Assembly (NCBI GenBank): GCA_039919885.1
Contig: JBDSEV010000088.1
Coordinates: 1-64,000 of the forward strand
Length of the DNA: 64,000 bases
Direction of reading: 5' to 3'
From: JACMLD01 sp039919885
Lineage (GTDB): Bacteria; Bacteroidota; Bacteroidia; Chitinophagales; Chitinophagaceae
Position numbers and translations under genes: made by a program. Each line of letters starts with the position of its first letter. The stretch's first letter is position 1. Below are positions 9,874-18,930 of the stretch, in pieces. The notes below the pieces were generated by a model that worked only from the letters and a program-made list of their open reading frames with translations, was not told the DNA's origin and did no database searches.

Positions 9874-9905
9874 CAAATGTACTACAATAATGGTATTCGA
9901 CCCAA
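9874..9905 (-). promoter_or_regulatory. Sigma-A promoter of rimP-nusA-infB
   Basis: The minus strand has a -33 TTG at 9905-9903, a 21-base spacer, and TACATTTG at 9881-9874. This matches the Bacteroidota consensus TTG-N19-21-TAnnTTTG exactly. The predicted start of transcription is near 9867, giving a leader of roughly 50 bases that contains the hairpin. Confidence 0.7.
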
Positions 9906-10055
9906 ATGCCCGTTTTTTTAATCTGGCAGGCGTCGCCTGGCCATCCCCAGTGCTACCATTCCTGCTGCACAGCAACCACTCCGCCGCCGCTTATCAAAAA
10001 ACGCGGGATCCGGGCAAAAATTAACAGCTTTTGCACGTTATGAATTTGTAATTTT

Positions 10056-10313
10056 ATGCCTGCCATGATACTACGATTTATACTTATTGCATTGGGACTG
10101 TACATTGTTTACAAGGTTATTTTCAGCCTGGTAATTCCTATTTTCAGGACTACGCAAAAAATTCGCCGCCAGTTTGGCGATATGCACCAGCAAATGCAGG
10201 ACCAGATGAACGCCACGCAGAACGGCCACGCAGGTACGCAGCCACAGTCGGCCGGTCCCGAACCGAAAAAGACGCGCACCGGGGATTATATCGACTTTGA
10301 AGAAGTGAAATAA
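10056..10313 (+). CDS. Small single-pass membrane protein (DUF4834-like)
   Basis: An 85-residue product with one N-terminal membrane helix (ILRFILIALGLYIVYKVIFS) and a hydrophilic, Gln/Met-rich tail ending in a TGDYIDFEEVK motif. The layout of one helix followed by a short tail ending in a D-Y-I-D-(F/Y)-E-E-type motif resembles DUF4834 proteins of Bacteroidota, whose function is unknown. It is a lone + strand gene facing the HAD phosphatase gene. The start may also be the ATG at 10065. The reverse-strand reading of the same length has no family features and is treated as a shadow. Confidence 0.6.
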   Translation: MPAMILRFILIALGLYIVYKVIFSLVIPIFRTTQKIRRQFGDMHQQMQDQMNATQNGHAGTQPQSAGPEPKKTRTGDYIDFEEVK

Positions 10314-10373
10314 AGCACCCTGTTTCAACAACAATTTAAGCCGCGCCCGTGACTAACCGGATTACACCCACCG

Positions 10374-11003
10374 TTAATCAATAAATTCCTGGAACAAGGG
10401 CATTTCTGTAATCTGCATCGGGGGTTTGAGGTAAAATGTTTGAATACCAGATTCGTGCGCACCACTAAAATTGGATTCCGTATCGTCAATAAACAATGTT
10501 TCTTCAGGGTTTAGCTTATTCTCGTCCAGCACCAGCTGGTAAATGGCCGCATCGGGCTTTCTTAAATGCGCGGTATGCGAGAAATAAGCTTTTTCAAACA
10601 GGTCTTCCAACCTTTTGCCGGCCGTTGCAAATAACTTTTCCTGGAACATTTTATAATGCAGTGAATTGGTATTGCTGAGCAGGAAAATGCGGTAATGCTT
10701 TTTTAGTTTTTCCAGCAGTGCAATGCGCGCGGGGGGAAAGTCCAGCAGCAATGCATTCCATGCTTCCGTAACCTGCTGCTCCGACAATGGGTGACCGGCA
10801 ATTTTCTGAATGCCTTTAATAAAGGTTTCATCATCTAGCTGACCTGTTTCATATTCTTCAAAAAAAGGGGTGATGTGAAACTGTGTAATGTATTGCTTAA
10901 AATCGCCGAAGCCCAGTTCGGCAAATGCATTTTCCGTTTTTTTAAAATCGATATTGATGATAACGCCACCAAGATCGAAGATGATGTTTTTAATTGCAGG
11001 CAT
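10374..11003 (-). CDS. HAD-superfamily phosphatase (YihX-like)
   Basis: A 209-residue haloacid-dehalogenase-type hydrolase. Motif I is FDLGGVIINID near the N-terminus, with the usual second Asp replaced by Gly as in the YihX/epoxide-hydrolase-N subgroup. Motif II is LLSNTNSLH, the motif III region holds RKPDAAIYQL, and motif IV is LFIDDTESN. An alpha-helical cap lies between motifs I and II. The ATG at 11027 would add eight residues (including two Cys) ahead of the conserved core, so 11003 is chosen. The substrate is unknown. Members of this group hydrolyse sugar phosphates or other small phosphomonoesters in the cytoplasm. Confidence 0.88.
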   Translation of the reverse strand: MPAIKNIIFDLGGVIINIDFKKTENAFAELGFGDFKQYITQFHITPFFEEYETGQLDDETFIKGIQKIAGHPLSEQQVTEAWNALLLDFPPARIALLEKLKKHYRIFLLSNTNSLHYKMFQEKLFATAGKRLEDLFEKAYFSHTAHLRKPDAAIYQLVLDENKLNPEETLFIDDTESNFSGAHESGIQTFYLKPPMQITEMPLFQEFID

Positions 11004-11153
11004 GCAGCAAAAATAGGCGATTAACATTCTTGTACCTACTAGCCAATAGAAATTCCGGATGACTTGTCAGACTTACACTCAATCATAAACAAAAGAATAA
11101 ACAAGTTTGATGCTGACAATATCCAATAGCAGCGGCCCGCAGCCAATACCTTT

Positions 11154-14090
11154 TTAATTTACAATACGCATATTGCGCATACCGCGCTGAAACTGCCTTG
11201 GTATGGGCATGCCATTGCTTTGCTGGCTGCCCTTCCTGATATTGTAGGTAAAACTCAGCATCAGGTAACGGTTAATAACATTGGTTCGGGTATCCTGTAT
11301 GTAATTATCGCCGGTACTGCGGGTAAGACTTTTGTTCTGGTTGAGTATATCATAGACAGCCAGTTTAATTTCACCATCCTTCTTTTTTAAAACCTGTAAT
11401 GCCAGGCTGGCGTTCCAGTATGCCACCTGCTGGTTAAAACCCGCAGATAAGCCGCTATTGAGTGTATAATCCAGGTCGGTGGAGGCCACCAGGCGCTTGA
11501 AAAAAGTATAGTTGATTTCAGGAGAATATGTTTGCGTATAATATTCACTGTTGAGGTTTGACTGCAAACTGTATTTAAACGTGTTGTAAGCAACGCTGCC
11601 ATTAAAACCAATGTCCAGCTGTTTGTGGTTGTAATTGATACCGAGCGACTGCGTGAGTATAAAACCGCTGGTGTAATTCTTTTGTTTGTACAGCTGGCTT
11701 ACGTCTTTATTATATACAACAAATGTAGTAGCATTTACATTGCCCCCTTTTAACTTCTTCAGTGTTTTGCCATAGGTAAAAAACATAGAAGCATTATAAG
11801 AACCATTGAGGTTAACAAGCCTGGTTAACTGTACGCCCCTGCCAAGCGTATCTATGCTGTTGGCAATCTTATTTTGCGTAAACGACCCGTTTACATTGAA
11901 TGCAATAAACTGAAAATTAGCCAGCACAAATTTATTGTAGCCCATATTCAGGTTATGTATAAATTCCTGTTTCAAATCAGGGTTGCCGGTACGAACATTT
12001 TGCGGGTTGGAAACATCCAGTACATTTTGCAATTGAGTAGTATTGGGCTGGTTGCTTCTTCCACGGTAGTTTAACCGCAGGTTTTGCCCTGCCTTCGGCG
12101 TAAAATTGAAACTGGCATTGGGATTAAAATTGATATAGTTCCTGTTGATGACGGAATCTTTGCTGCTCCCATTATTAAATACATGGCTTTCCAGCGAGGC
12201 AAACTGTACGGAACCGCCCAGCTGGTAATTGTATTTTTTCTGCTGCACCCTAAAATTGGCGCCTACCCGGTTAGTAATAAAATTATTGGTGAAATAATTG
12301 GTCTGCTGCGGATTGGGTTTTTCATATTTACCGGTAAGCGTATCAAAATTATTCGTCTTCTTATCCGAATTGTTCTGGTTATTGGTGTACGCGTAATTTA
12401 CTTCTATCAATTTGTTCTTCCCCACCGGCTCGGTATAAGAAGCACTGATAACATTGTTGTTTGAATTGGTTTCCTGCGCCGACTGGTAATGCTGGCTCAG
12501 GTATTTTGACAGCGTATCTCCGCCGGGCGTGAACAATACCTGTGGTGATACATTGCGGCCATTTCCCGTACTGTGGTTATACGCGTTGCTCCAGCCTAAG
12601 GTAAATGTTCTGCCTGTTTTGTTGAGTTTTCTGCGGTAGAGGAAATTGTTATTGAGGTTAATTCCATCCCGGTCATTTTCATTATAACTCTTGCCGGTAA
12701 GCGCCAAATATTTCTGAGCACCTTTTACTGAAAAAACGGTAGAGGTATCATTGCTGAAACCATCCGAGTGCTGCACGGTAAAACTGGGCGTGTACAAAAT
12801 AGAATTCATAGAATCTATCCGGTACTCAAACCGAAGGTTGAACCGGTGATTGGTATTCTGGTTTTCAGAAATCCGGTCGTCGTTGCTGTTGGTAGTAGAA
12901 TCATCCGGAAAGAAAGTTTGCCTGAAAATATTTTGAACCGAAGTGTTTTTTGTGTGTGATATGAAATAACTGCCGCTCACATCTATTTTACTTCCCCAGC
13001 TGTCCCGGTAATTGAGCCCGCCTGAAATACTGGACGTAACGCCATTGGATGATCCGCCAAAACCCAGGCCTGCAATACCTCCCCGGGTTGCAATCATTTG
13101 CCCGCCGCCCGGCGCGCCACCACCGCCAAATCCACCGCCACCGCCGCCGGGACCACCCTGGCCGCCGCCACCAAAGCCGCCTCCGCCACCAGGTCCGCCA
13201 TTGCCAAAACCGCCCATGGTACTGATGATATCTGAAAAAGAGAATCCTTGTTTATTGGTATTGTTGATGGCGCCTATTACCGAAATTTGCTGGCTCCCTT
13301 TGAACTTGTTAAATGAAAGATTATTGTCGTACCGCTTATCCGTTCCTCCACCCACATTTATTTTACCAAAATAGCCGTTCTTTTTATCTTTTTTCAGTTT
13401 TATGTTCATGGCTTTCTGCCGGCTGCCGTCATCTATTTTGGTAAATTTCGACTGTTCGCTCATGTCGTCAAAAACCTGCACGCTTTCCACCATATCTGCC
13501 GTTAGGTTTTTGGTTGCGAGTTTTGGATCGGTTCCAAAAAATTCTTTTCCATCTACGTATACTTTCTGCACCGTTTCGCCCTGCGATTTTATCGTGCCGT
13601 CCCGGTCTACCTGCACACCAGGAAGTTTTTTCAACAGGCCTTCCACATCTTCATTTGGTTTGGTTTTAAAAGAACTGGCATTGTATTCAACAGTATCTTT
13701 TTTTACACTGATGGGGGGTCTTTCTATTATTACTTCCTGGAGTGTGGTGCTTTTTCGCTCCATATAAATAATGCCGAAATCTACGCGTGTATTTTCTTTG
13801 GTAATAGCAAAAACTTTGACCACATTCTGGTAGCCGCCAAATGTAACCAGCACCCGGTAACGGCCTTCATCGATTCCTTTGATTTCAAAAATACCTTTGT
13901 CATCCGTTACGGTGAAACCGGTAGAAGAAGAATCTTTCAAATCCATTAAGGAAACGGTGGCATCGCCCAATGACTGTTTACCCAGTGTATCGGCCAGTTT
14001 TCCGCGGATGGAACCGGTAACATTTTTTTGCGCAAGCATGGGTAAGGCGAAGGATAAGAATAAGGTGGTCAGCAACAATATCCGGGTCAT
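11154..14090 (-). CDS. Outer-membrane beta-barrel protein, TonB-dependent receptor type
   Basis: A 978-residue outer-membrane protein. It has a signal peptide (MTRILLLTTLFLSFALPMLAQ), a carboxypeptidase-regulatory-like beta-sandwich (about residues 25-115), a plug-like domain (PNEDVEGLLKKLPGVQVDRD near 155) and a long 'outer membrane beta-barrel family' C-terminal half. No SusD partner is adjacent, so it is not a typical SusC. An unusual run of about 40 residues made almost only of Gly with Phe, Pro and Gln (about 293-333) interrupts the region after the plug. The ATG at 14108 would place six residues before the signal peptide, so 14090 is preferred. The substrate is unknown. Confidence 0.88.
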   Translation of the reverse strand: MTRILLLTTLFLSFALPMLAQKNVTGSIRGKLADTLGKQSLGDATVSLMDLKDSSSTGFTVTDDKGIFEIKGIDEGRYRVLVTFGGYQNVVKVFAITKENTRVDFGIIYMERKSTTLQEVIIERPPISVKKDTVEYNASSFKTKPNEDVEGLLKKLPGVQVDRDGTIKSQGETVQKVYVDGKEFFGTDPKLATKNLTADMVESVQVFDDMSEQSKFTKIDDGSRQKAMNIKLKKDKKNGYFGKINVGGGTDKRYDNNLSFNKFKGSQQISVIGAINNTNKQGFSFSDIISTMGGFGNGGPGGGGGFGGGGQGGPGGGGGGFGGGGAPGGGQMIATRGGIAGLGFGGSSNGVTSSISGGLNYRDSWGSKIDVSGSYFISHTKNTSVQNIFRQTFFPDDSTTNSNDDRISENQNTNHRFNLRFEYRIDSMNSILYTPSFTVQHSDGFSNDTSTVFSVKGAQKYLALTGKSYNENDRDGINLNNNFLYRRKLNKTGRTFTLGWSNAYNHSTGNGRNVSPQVLFTPGGDTLSKYLSQHYQSAQETNSNNNVISASYTEPVGKNKLIEVNYAYTNNQNNSDKKTNNFDTLTGKYEKPNPQQTNYFTNNFITNRVGANFRVQQKKYNYQLGGSVQFASLESHVFNNGSSKDSVINRNYINFNPNASFNFTPKAGQNLRLNYRGRSNQPNTTQLQNVLDVSNPQNVRTGNPDLKQEFIHNLNMGYNKFVLANFQFIAFNVNGSFTQNKIANSIDTLGRGVQLTRLVNLNGSYNASMFFTYGKTLKKLKGGNVNATTFVVYNKDVSQLYKQKNYTSGFILTQSLGINYNHKQLDIGFNGSVAYNTFKYSLQSNLNSEYYTQTYSPEINYTFFKRLVASTDLDYTLNSGLSAGFNQQVAYWNASLALQVLKKKDGEIKLAVYDILNQNKSLTRSTGDNYIQDTRTNVINRYLMLSFTYNIRKGSQQSNGMPIPRQFQRGMRNMRIVN

Positions 14091-14250
14091 AAAAATATTT
14101 GTAACCACGAAAATATTTGTTTAGCGGGTAGCACCATGTAAAAACATGGATAATCGGTGAAACTGCCACTGAGAAAGGTGAATGCAGCCGCCATGGTGTT
14201 TGCGCGCAGCGCTACAGGAGAGGGAAACAGCACGGTACGCGGATCGCAGG

Positions 14251-14745
14251 CTACCTGATACCGCTCCGTTTTAATGAAAGGTCGTCAAAAGCCGTTATCA
14301 GCTGGTTTCCAATAAGGGTTACGGTCTGTTCCCAGGGATGACCGAACCATACGTTTTCAAAATCCTTTGTTATGAATATGTAGTAGTCGCCGTCCGGCAA
14401 GAAAGAAATCCTGGAAGCGCCAGACCCATTTTGCAACATTTCGCGGGCGGTAATCTTTGTTGGATCAACGTAAAAGCATTCGTGCTGCCAGTCGAGCGCA
14501 TATATCAGTTCGCCGGGTTGGGTAATGGCAGTAAATGCATCAATTCCTTTTTGAATAAAATCCAGGGTTGCCTGTTCATTGTAATTGCTCCAGAAACTAC
14601 CGATATCAATTTTTTTGCAGGGTTTCCGGGTGGTAATGGAAGGCCAGTCTTTTGCCGAAACCCCCGGCTGAAAAGAAAAAGTTGTATAAAATCGGTCCCA
14701 AGCACGATCGTACGCGTTGTCCGGTAACCTTAACCAATATTGCAT
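14251..14745 (-). CDS. DUF2716 domain protein
   Basis: A 164-residue soluble protein of unknown function. It shows the features of the DUF2716 family: a start with W-LP-x(2)-YDRAWDRFYT, the central PSITTRKP segment, and the C-terminal FLPDGDYYIFITKDF followed by FGHPWEQTVTLIGNQL. An upstream in-frame ATG at 14799 would overlap the end of the helicase gene by 23 bases. The ATG at 14745 fits the family's N-terminus and leaves a 31-base gap. It may be co-transcribed behind the SNF2 helicase, but nothing in the sequence shows a functional link. Confidence 0.8.
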   Translation of the reverse strand: MQYWLRLPDNAYDRAWDRFYTTFSFQPGVSAKDWPSITTRKPCKKIDIGSFWSNYNEQATLDFIQKGIDAFTAITQPGELIYALDWQHECFYVDPTKITAREMLQNGSGASRISFLPDGDYYIFITKDFENVWFGHPWEQTVTLIGNQLITAFDDLSLKRSGIR

Positions 14746-14776
14746 AGGATAAGAAATAATTGAAATTAAACGTTCA

Positions 14777-17700
14777 TCAGCTAAACAGGTATTCAACATC
14801 AGCTTTGGTAAGACTTTTCACGAAGCCCTCATCATCTGTAATAAGGTCCCGTGCCAGCGATCGCTTTTTATCCTGCAGCTGCAGAATTTTGTCTTCGATG
14901 GTGTCTTTACATATCATGCGGTAGGCAAATATATTTTTGGTTTGGCCGATGCGATGGGTACGGTCGATGGCCTGTTGTTCCACTGCAGGATTCCACCAGG
15001 GGTCTACGATGTACACGTAATCAGCAGCGGTTAAATTCAATCCCACACCACCTGCCTTTAAAGAAATAAGGAACACGCGGCATTCATCGTTGTTCTGGAA
15101 ATTCTGTATGGCTTTTTCACGGTCCTGTGCAGACGTGCTGCCATCAAAATATTCAAACTTTACATCCAGCGTTTTCAGCCTTTCTTTTATCAGGGCCAGC
15201 ATACCCAGGAATTGCGAGAACACCAGCGCCTTGTGGTTACTGATATTTTCTGTGATCTCGCGCCCCAGCTCTTCCAGTTTAATGGAATGGTTTTCCATTT
15301 TCTCTGCTTCATTTAAGATGGCCGGTGAGTCGCAGATCTGGCGCAGTTTCATCAATCCCTGCAGAATGGTCAGCTGAGATTTTTGGATGCCCTGCTCCTG
15401 TATGGTACCCAGTATTTTATCGCGGTAGTCGTTGCGGTAAGCATCGTAAATATTCCGTTGCTCGTCTTCCATTTCACAAAACAGTACGGTTTCTGTTTTG
15501 TCGGGCAAATCTTTGGCCACCTGTTCCTTGGTGCGCCGCAATATAAACGGAAACAATAATTTTCGCAGGTGATCTTTTTGATCTTTTTCGCCAAACTTAT
15601 CGATGGGGATGGCAAATTCATTCCTGAAAAATTCTATGCTGCCCAGCATACCCGGGTTCAGAAAATTCATCTGTGCAAAAATGTCAAAGGTATTGTTCTG
15701 TAAAGGCGTACCGCTCATGCACAACCGGTTCTTGGCTTTTAGTAACCCGGCTGCGCGGGTAACTTTGCTCGACGGATTTTTAATGGCCTGGCTCTCATCC
15801 AGCGTTACATAATCGAATTCGTTTTCTACAAACAATTTAATATCGCTGCGCAGGGTGCCATAAGTGGTGATGATAACATTGTACTTCCGGATATGATCTT
15901 TTTCGCGCGACCGATCGCCCCCATGGTGGATATGATACGTAAGCTCGGGGGTAAATTTTTTAATTTCATTTTCCCAGTTAAACATCAGCGTGGTCGGACA
16001 AACTACCAGGGCGTTCAGCTTGCCATGCGTATCCTTGTAATACTGCATAAACGTAAGCGCCTGTACGGTCTTACCCAAACCCATGTCATCGGCCAGTATA
16101 CCTCCCCAGCGTACTTCGGTTAAATAATTGAGCCATTGAAAACCAAAAGCCTGGTAAGGGCGAAGTACGGCCTGCAAAGATTTGGGCGGTTCTATCTCGG
16201 TGATGCTTTTAAAGCCGCGGAGCTTATCATATTTTTCTTCCAGCTGTATAAACAACTCCTCTTCGTTGCGGTTTTCGTATAATTCGTCGATCACGCTCAT
16301 GTGGTATTGCGAAAGCTTGAGCGTTTCTTGTTTGCCTTCTCCCACGCGGAACAACAATGAATATTTTTTTATCCATTCTTCTGGCAGAATACCCAATGTG
16401 CCATCGTTCAGCTGCACAAACTGTTGCTTGTTAACCAGTGCCTTCTTCACTTCTGCAATGGTTACTTTCTGATCGCCGAATAAAATATCTACTTTGGCAT
16501 CGAACCAGTCGGTATGGCTGCTGATGTAAATTTTTGTTTGGGGTTTGGCGGTATTAAAGCGGAAATTTTTCAATGCTTCAAACCCGTAAACCGGTACTTT
16601 TTGTTCTTTCATGGCATCCACAAAAAGAAAGAACCAGTTATTGCGCAACACGTCGGCACCTTTTAGCACCAGGTTGTAAGAACCTTCGGGTTTAATAAAA
16701 TTGGAATGCAACGCTTCCAGGCTGGAGATAAATTCCTGTTCGGCTACTTTATTACGGTGCACAATCAGCACTTTGTCGCCATCGGGTACAATGATTTCAT
16801 CTTTGTCGCCCGTTCTTACTTCAAAGCCTTTATATGTAAATACCGGCTGAAATACGAGGTAGTCCGATTTCTCCTGCAAGAGTAATTTCTTTTCCGGTTC
16901 GCCATCTTTATAGGAGGAAACAAGGGCAGGATCAAATTCTACATGGTATTTTTTTGCCAGCGGCAGAATATAATTACGGATTTGTTTGGGCCACTCCGCT
17001 TTTGAAATGACCATGCTTCCTTTTGCGGTAAACGGGTTTGTTTTTTCTACATCTTCCGCATCCTTCCAGAGGTATAGGTTTTCCTGGTAAAAGAACATAA
17101 GGTTGCTGCCCAGCTGATTTTCCTGCAACGACAGTTCCTTGCCATTCAGTTTTACCCAGCAGGTGACCTCGTAATTACTTTTTTTCGGCGCAATTTTGAA
17201 AAAAGGCACGATTGCTTCCGGTACAATGCCTGCGAGTTTAAGGTTGTCTGTTTTAAATGGCTTGTGCCCATTAAGGTAAAACACAAAGGGATTCACCGCA
17301 ATATCTATAAATAATTTTCTGAGTTTTGGGTGCAGGTATTCAATCATCAGGTTACGGGTCTCTTCGGGCAGTTCGTCCGTTTCCTGTTGAATAATATTTT
17401 CCCAGATGCCGCTAAAAGGAGAATTGCGGTTAAGGTACCGCGTTACTTCAGCTTCCTGCATGCGGCGTATGGAAGGCACCAGTAGTTTATCTTCTTCATT
17501 CAGCACATCAATGTTCACAAATTTGGTCAGATCTATTTTCTCAACCTTGTTCAGGAACTTTTTTTGCTCGCTGTCACTTTCTCCCTGCACTACTTCTACA
17601 AGAAAAAAGGGAAAGCTTTTATGGTTCAAATTAAATACGACGCCCAGGCGCTGTGCGGAACCGCTCGCTTTCCGCTCTTCCTCCGCAACCGATGCTTCGG

Positions 17701-18535
17701 GCTCATCTTCCAGTACCAGTCTGGGTTTGCTGACAGCAAGGGGATTGATTCTTTTAATAGACATATCCAGCACACGCAGGTAGGGTTTCCCTTCCTTGTA
17801 AGCAAATTCAAACTTTCCTTTTAAATCATCGCTCAATGTGTAACCGTAAGCTTCCAGCAATTTGTTTTTTTCATTGTCCCAATTGCGGATGGTATCAAAA
17901 TAGTGAGCGCCGTGTTTGGTGTACAGTTGCAGCAGCACGATAACCTTGGGAAGGCACAAAGGGTGCAGGGTATCTTCATACTCGCAACTGGTGTCCAGGT
18001 TGCGCTCTTCGTTTTTCTTGATCACTACCTTGTACACGGTGCCGTCCAGGTCAACAGACGCTTTTACCATTTCGTCTTTTGCGTAATCAATCACCGCCTT
18101 GTTAGTGGTAAGAAATTTTTCCGCATCGGCCAGTGTTTGTTGCGAACACAGTACGCGGATAGTTTTCAGGTCGATGGTTTTCATCTTCACCACGGTATGG
18201 CGCTGGTCGTATACCACTTCTTCGGCTTTCAACATATTCCTGTCCAGCAATTCCTGCAACTGAATAAGCGCACCCGCTTCATGCCGGCAGATATCGCCCA
18301 GGTTGTACGGACAACTGCAGCGGACAGACAATGTTTTAGGATCTTTAAAATGCTGAACAGAAACTTTATAATAAGTACTGTAGCTATCATCCTTTACCCG
18401 GAAAGTTACCGAGCCCATCAGTTCGTCGTATTCTACAAGCTCCACAAAGCCAATGGCATGAATCTTTTTGCCCCTGCGGATAACTTCATCTGTTCCGTTG
18501 GTGTACACATGTTTAATAAGGTGCGGTAATGCCAT
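14777..18535 (-). CDS. SNF2-family DNA translocase/helicase with SWIM zinc finger
   Basis: A 1252-residue ATP-dependent DNA remodeller. The N-terminus has a SWIM zinc finger (Cys73, Cys75, Cys83, His85 in SCPYNLGDICRHEAG). A long middle region has no recognised domain. The C-terminal third is a complete Swi2/Snf2 motor: Walker A in ADDMGLGKT (about residue 815), a DESQ box in place of DEAH (about 912), MSGTPLQNN, LRRTKEQVAKDLP, and the helicase C domain with FEYFDGSTSAQDREKAI, SLKAGGVGLNLTAADYV and DRTHRIGQT. The length and SWIM-SNF2 pairing match a family common in Bacteroidota and Firmicutes that is presumed to act in DNA repair or transcription. No phage-defence partner genes are next to it. 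Confidence 0.93.
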   Translation of the reverse strand: MALPHLIKHVYTNGTDEVIRRGKKIHAIGFVELVEYDELMGSVTFRVKDDSYSTYYKVSVQHFKDPKTLSVRCSCPYNLGDICRHEAGALIQLQELLDRNMLKAEEVVYDQRHTVVKMKTIDLKTIRVLCSQQTLADAEKFLTTNKAVIDYAKDEMVKASVDLDGTVYKVVIKKNEERNLDTSCEYEDTLHPLCLPKVIVLLQLYTKHGAHYFDTIRNWDNEKNKLLEAYGYTLSDDLKGKFEFAYKEGKPYLRVLDMSIKRINPLAVSKPRLVLEDEPEASVAEEERKASGSAQRLGVVFNLNHKSFPFFLVEVVQGESDSEQKKFLNKVEKIDLTKFVNIDVLNEEDKLLVPSIRRMQEAEVTRYLNRNSPFSGIWENIIQQETDELPEETRNLMIEYLHPKLRKLFIDIAVNPFVFYLNGHKPFKTDNLKLAGIVPEAIVPFFKIAPKKSNYEVTCWVKLNGKELSLQENQLGSNLMFFYQENLYLWKDAEDVEKTNPFTAKGSMVISKAEWPKQIRNYILPLAKKYHVEFDPALVSSYKDGEPEKKLLLQEKSDYLVFQPVFTYKGFEVRTGDKDEIIVPDGDKVLIVHRNKVAEQEFISSLEALHSNFIKPEGSYNLVLKGADVLRNNWFFLFVDAMKEQKVPVYGFEALKNFRFNTAKPQTKIYISSHTDWFDAKVDILFGDQKVTIAEVKKALVNKQQFVQLNDGTLGILPEEWIKKYSLLFRVGEGKQETLKLSQYHMSVIDELYENRNEEELFIQLEEKYDKLRGFKSITEIEPPKSLQAVLRPYQAFGFQWLNYLTEVRWGGILADDMGLGKTVQALTFMQYYKDTHGKLNALVVCPTTLMFNWENEIKKFTPELTYHIHHGGDRSREKDHIRKYNVIITTYGTLRSDIKLFVENEFDYVTLDESQAIKNPSSKVTRAAGLLKAKNRLCMSGTPLQNNTFDIFAQMNFLNPGMLGSIEFFRNEFAIPIDKFGEKDQKDHLRKLLFPFILRRTKEQVAKDLPDKTETVLFCEMEDEQRNIYDAYRNDYRDKILGTIQEQGIQKSQLTILQGLMKLRQICDSPAILNEAEKMENHSIKLEELGREITENISNHKALVFSQFLGMLALIKERLKTLDVKFEYFDGSTSAQDREKAIQNFQNNDECRVFLISLKAGGVGLNLTAADYVYIVDPWWNPAVEQQAIDRTHRIGQTKNIFAYRMICKDTIEDKILQLQDKKRSLARDLITDDEGFVKSLTKADVEYLFS

Positions 18536-18930
18536 GCTTTAATTTAATTTACCGGCTCACGACCGTTTGGTACATACAATTTTTAACTACCCTACAGCCC
18601 GTGGTAAGCACAGGCCGATCTGCAAAAGTAACGGAAAAAAGCTGAGTTTTCGAAACAAACGGCGCATTATTAAATGCCCGATGCGGCTAAAAAACCGCTG
18701 CGGCGGGCGTCTGCAGCTTCACAACCTGCAATGGTGAGAACCAGCCCCGCACTGATGCTGGCGGACACCAAAACAAACACCCCTGCAAATGCGTATTGCC
18801 GAGGAGCAACTTAACAACAGGTAAGTTGATATTGTTGAAAATTCATACAAACTAATTGTAAATTTTTCCGGATAACTGCAGGATTACCATTTGCTCTTAT
18901 ACCTTTGTGAACTGAGACCAAATCGCCACT
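18536..18930. other. Intergenic gap between divergent helicase and M28 peptidase genes
   Basis: About 395 bases with no supported gene. It must hold promoters for both divergent genes. Only the one for the peptidase gene is convincing (18900-18907). No repeat or RNA structure was recognised. Confidence 0.6.
18900..18907 (+). promoter_or_regulatory. Promoter -7 box of the M28 peptidase gene
   Basis: TACCTTTG is an exact TAnnTTTG match 24 bases before the start codon. A CTG stands 21 bases upstream where TTG is expected, so the -33 element is imperfect. Confidence 0.5.

Noticed and set aside
13012..13374. A proline-rich 120-codon + strand frame
   Set aside because: It is the antisense reading of the glycine-rich loop of the outer-membrane protein; GGN codons read as CCN on the other strand.
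11154..14090. SusC-type nutrient importer
   Set aside because: There is no adjacent SusD-like lipoprotein gene, and the barrel is of the OMP_b-brl type; only the general outer-membrane receptor call is kept.
17903..18529. A 208-codon + strand frame opposite the SNF2 gene start
   Set aside because: It is fully antisense to a well-supported helicase N-terminus with the SWIM motif; no recognisable features.
14777..18535. A phage-defence role for the SNF2 helicase (such as DISARM-like systems)
   Set aside because: No methyltransferase, phospholipase-D or other defence partner genes are near; the SWIM-SNF2 form is a common chromosomal gene in this phylum.
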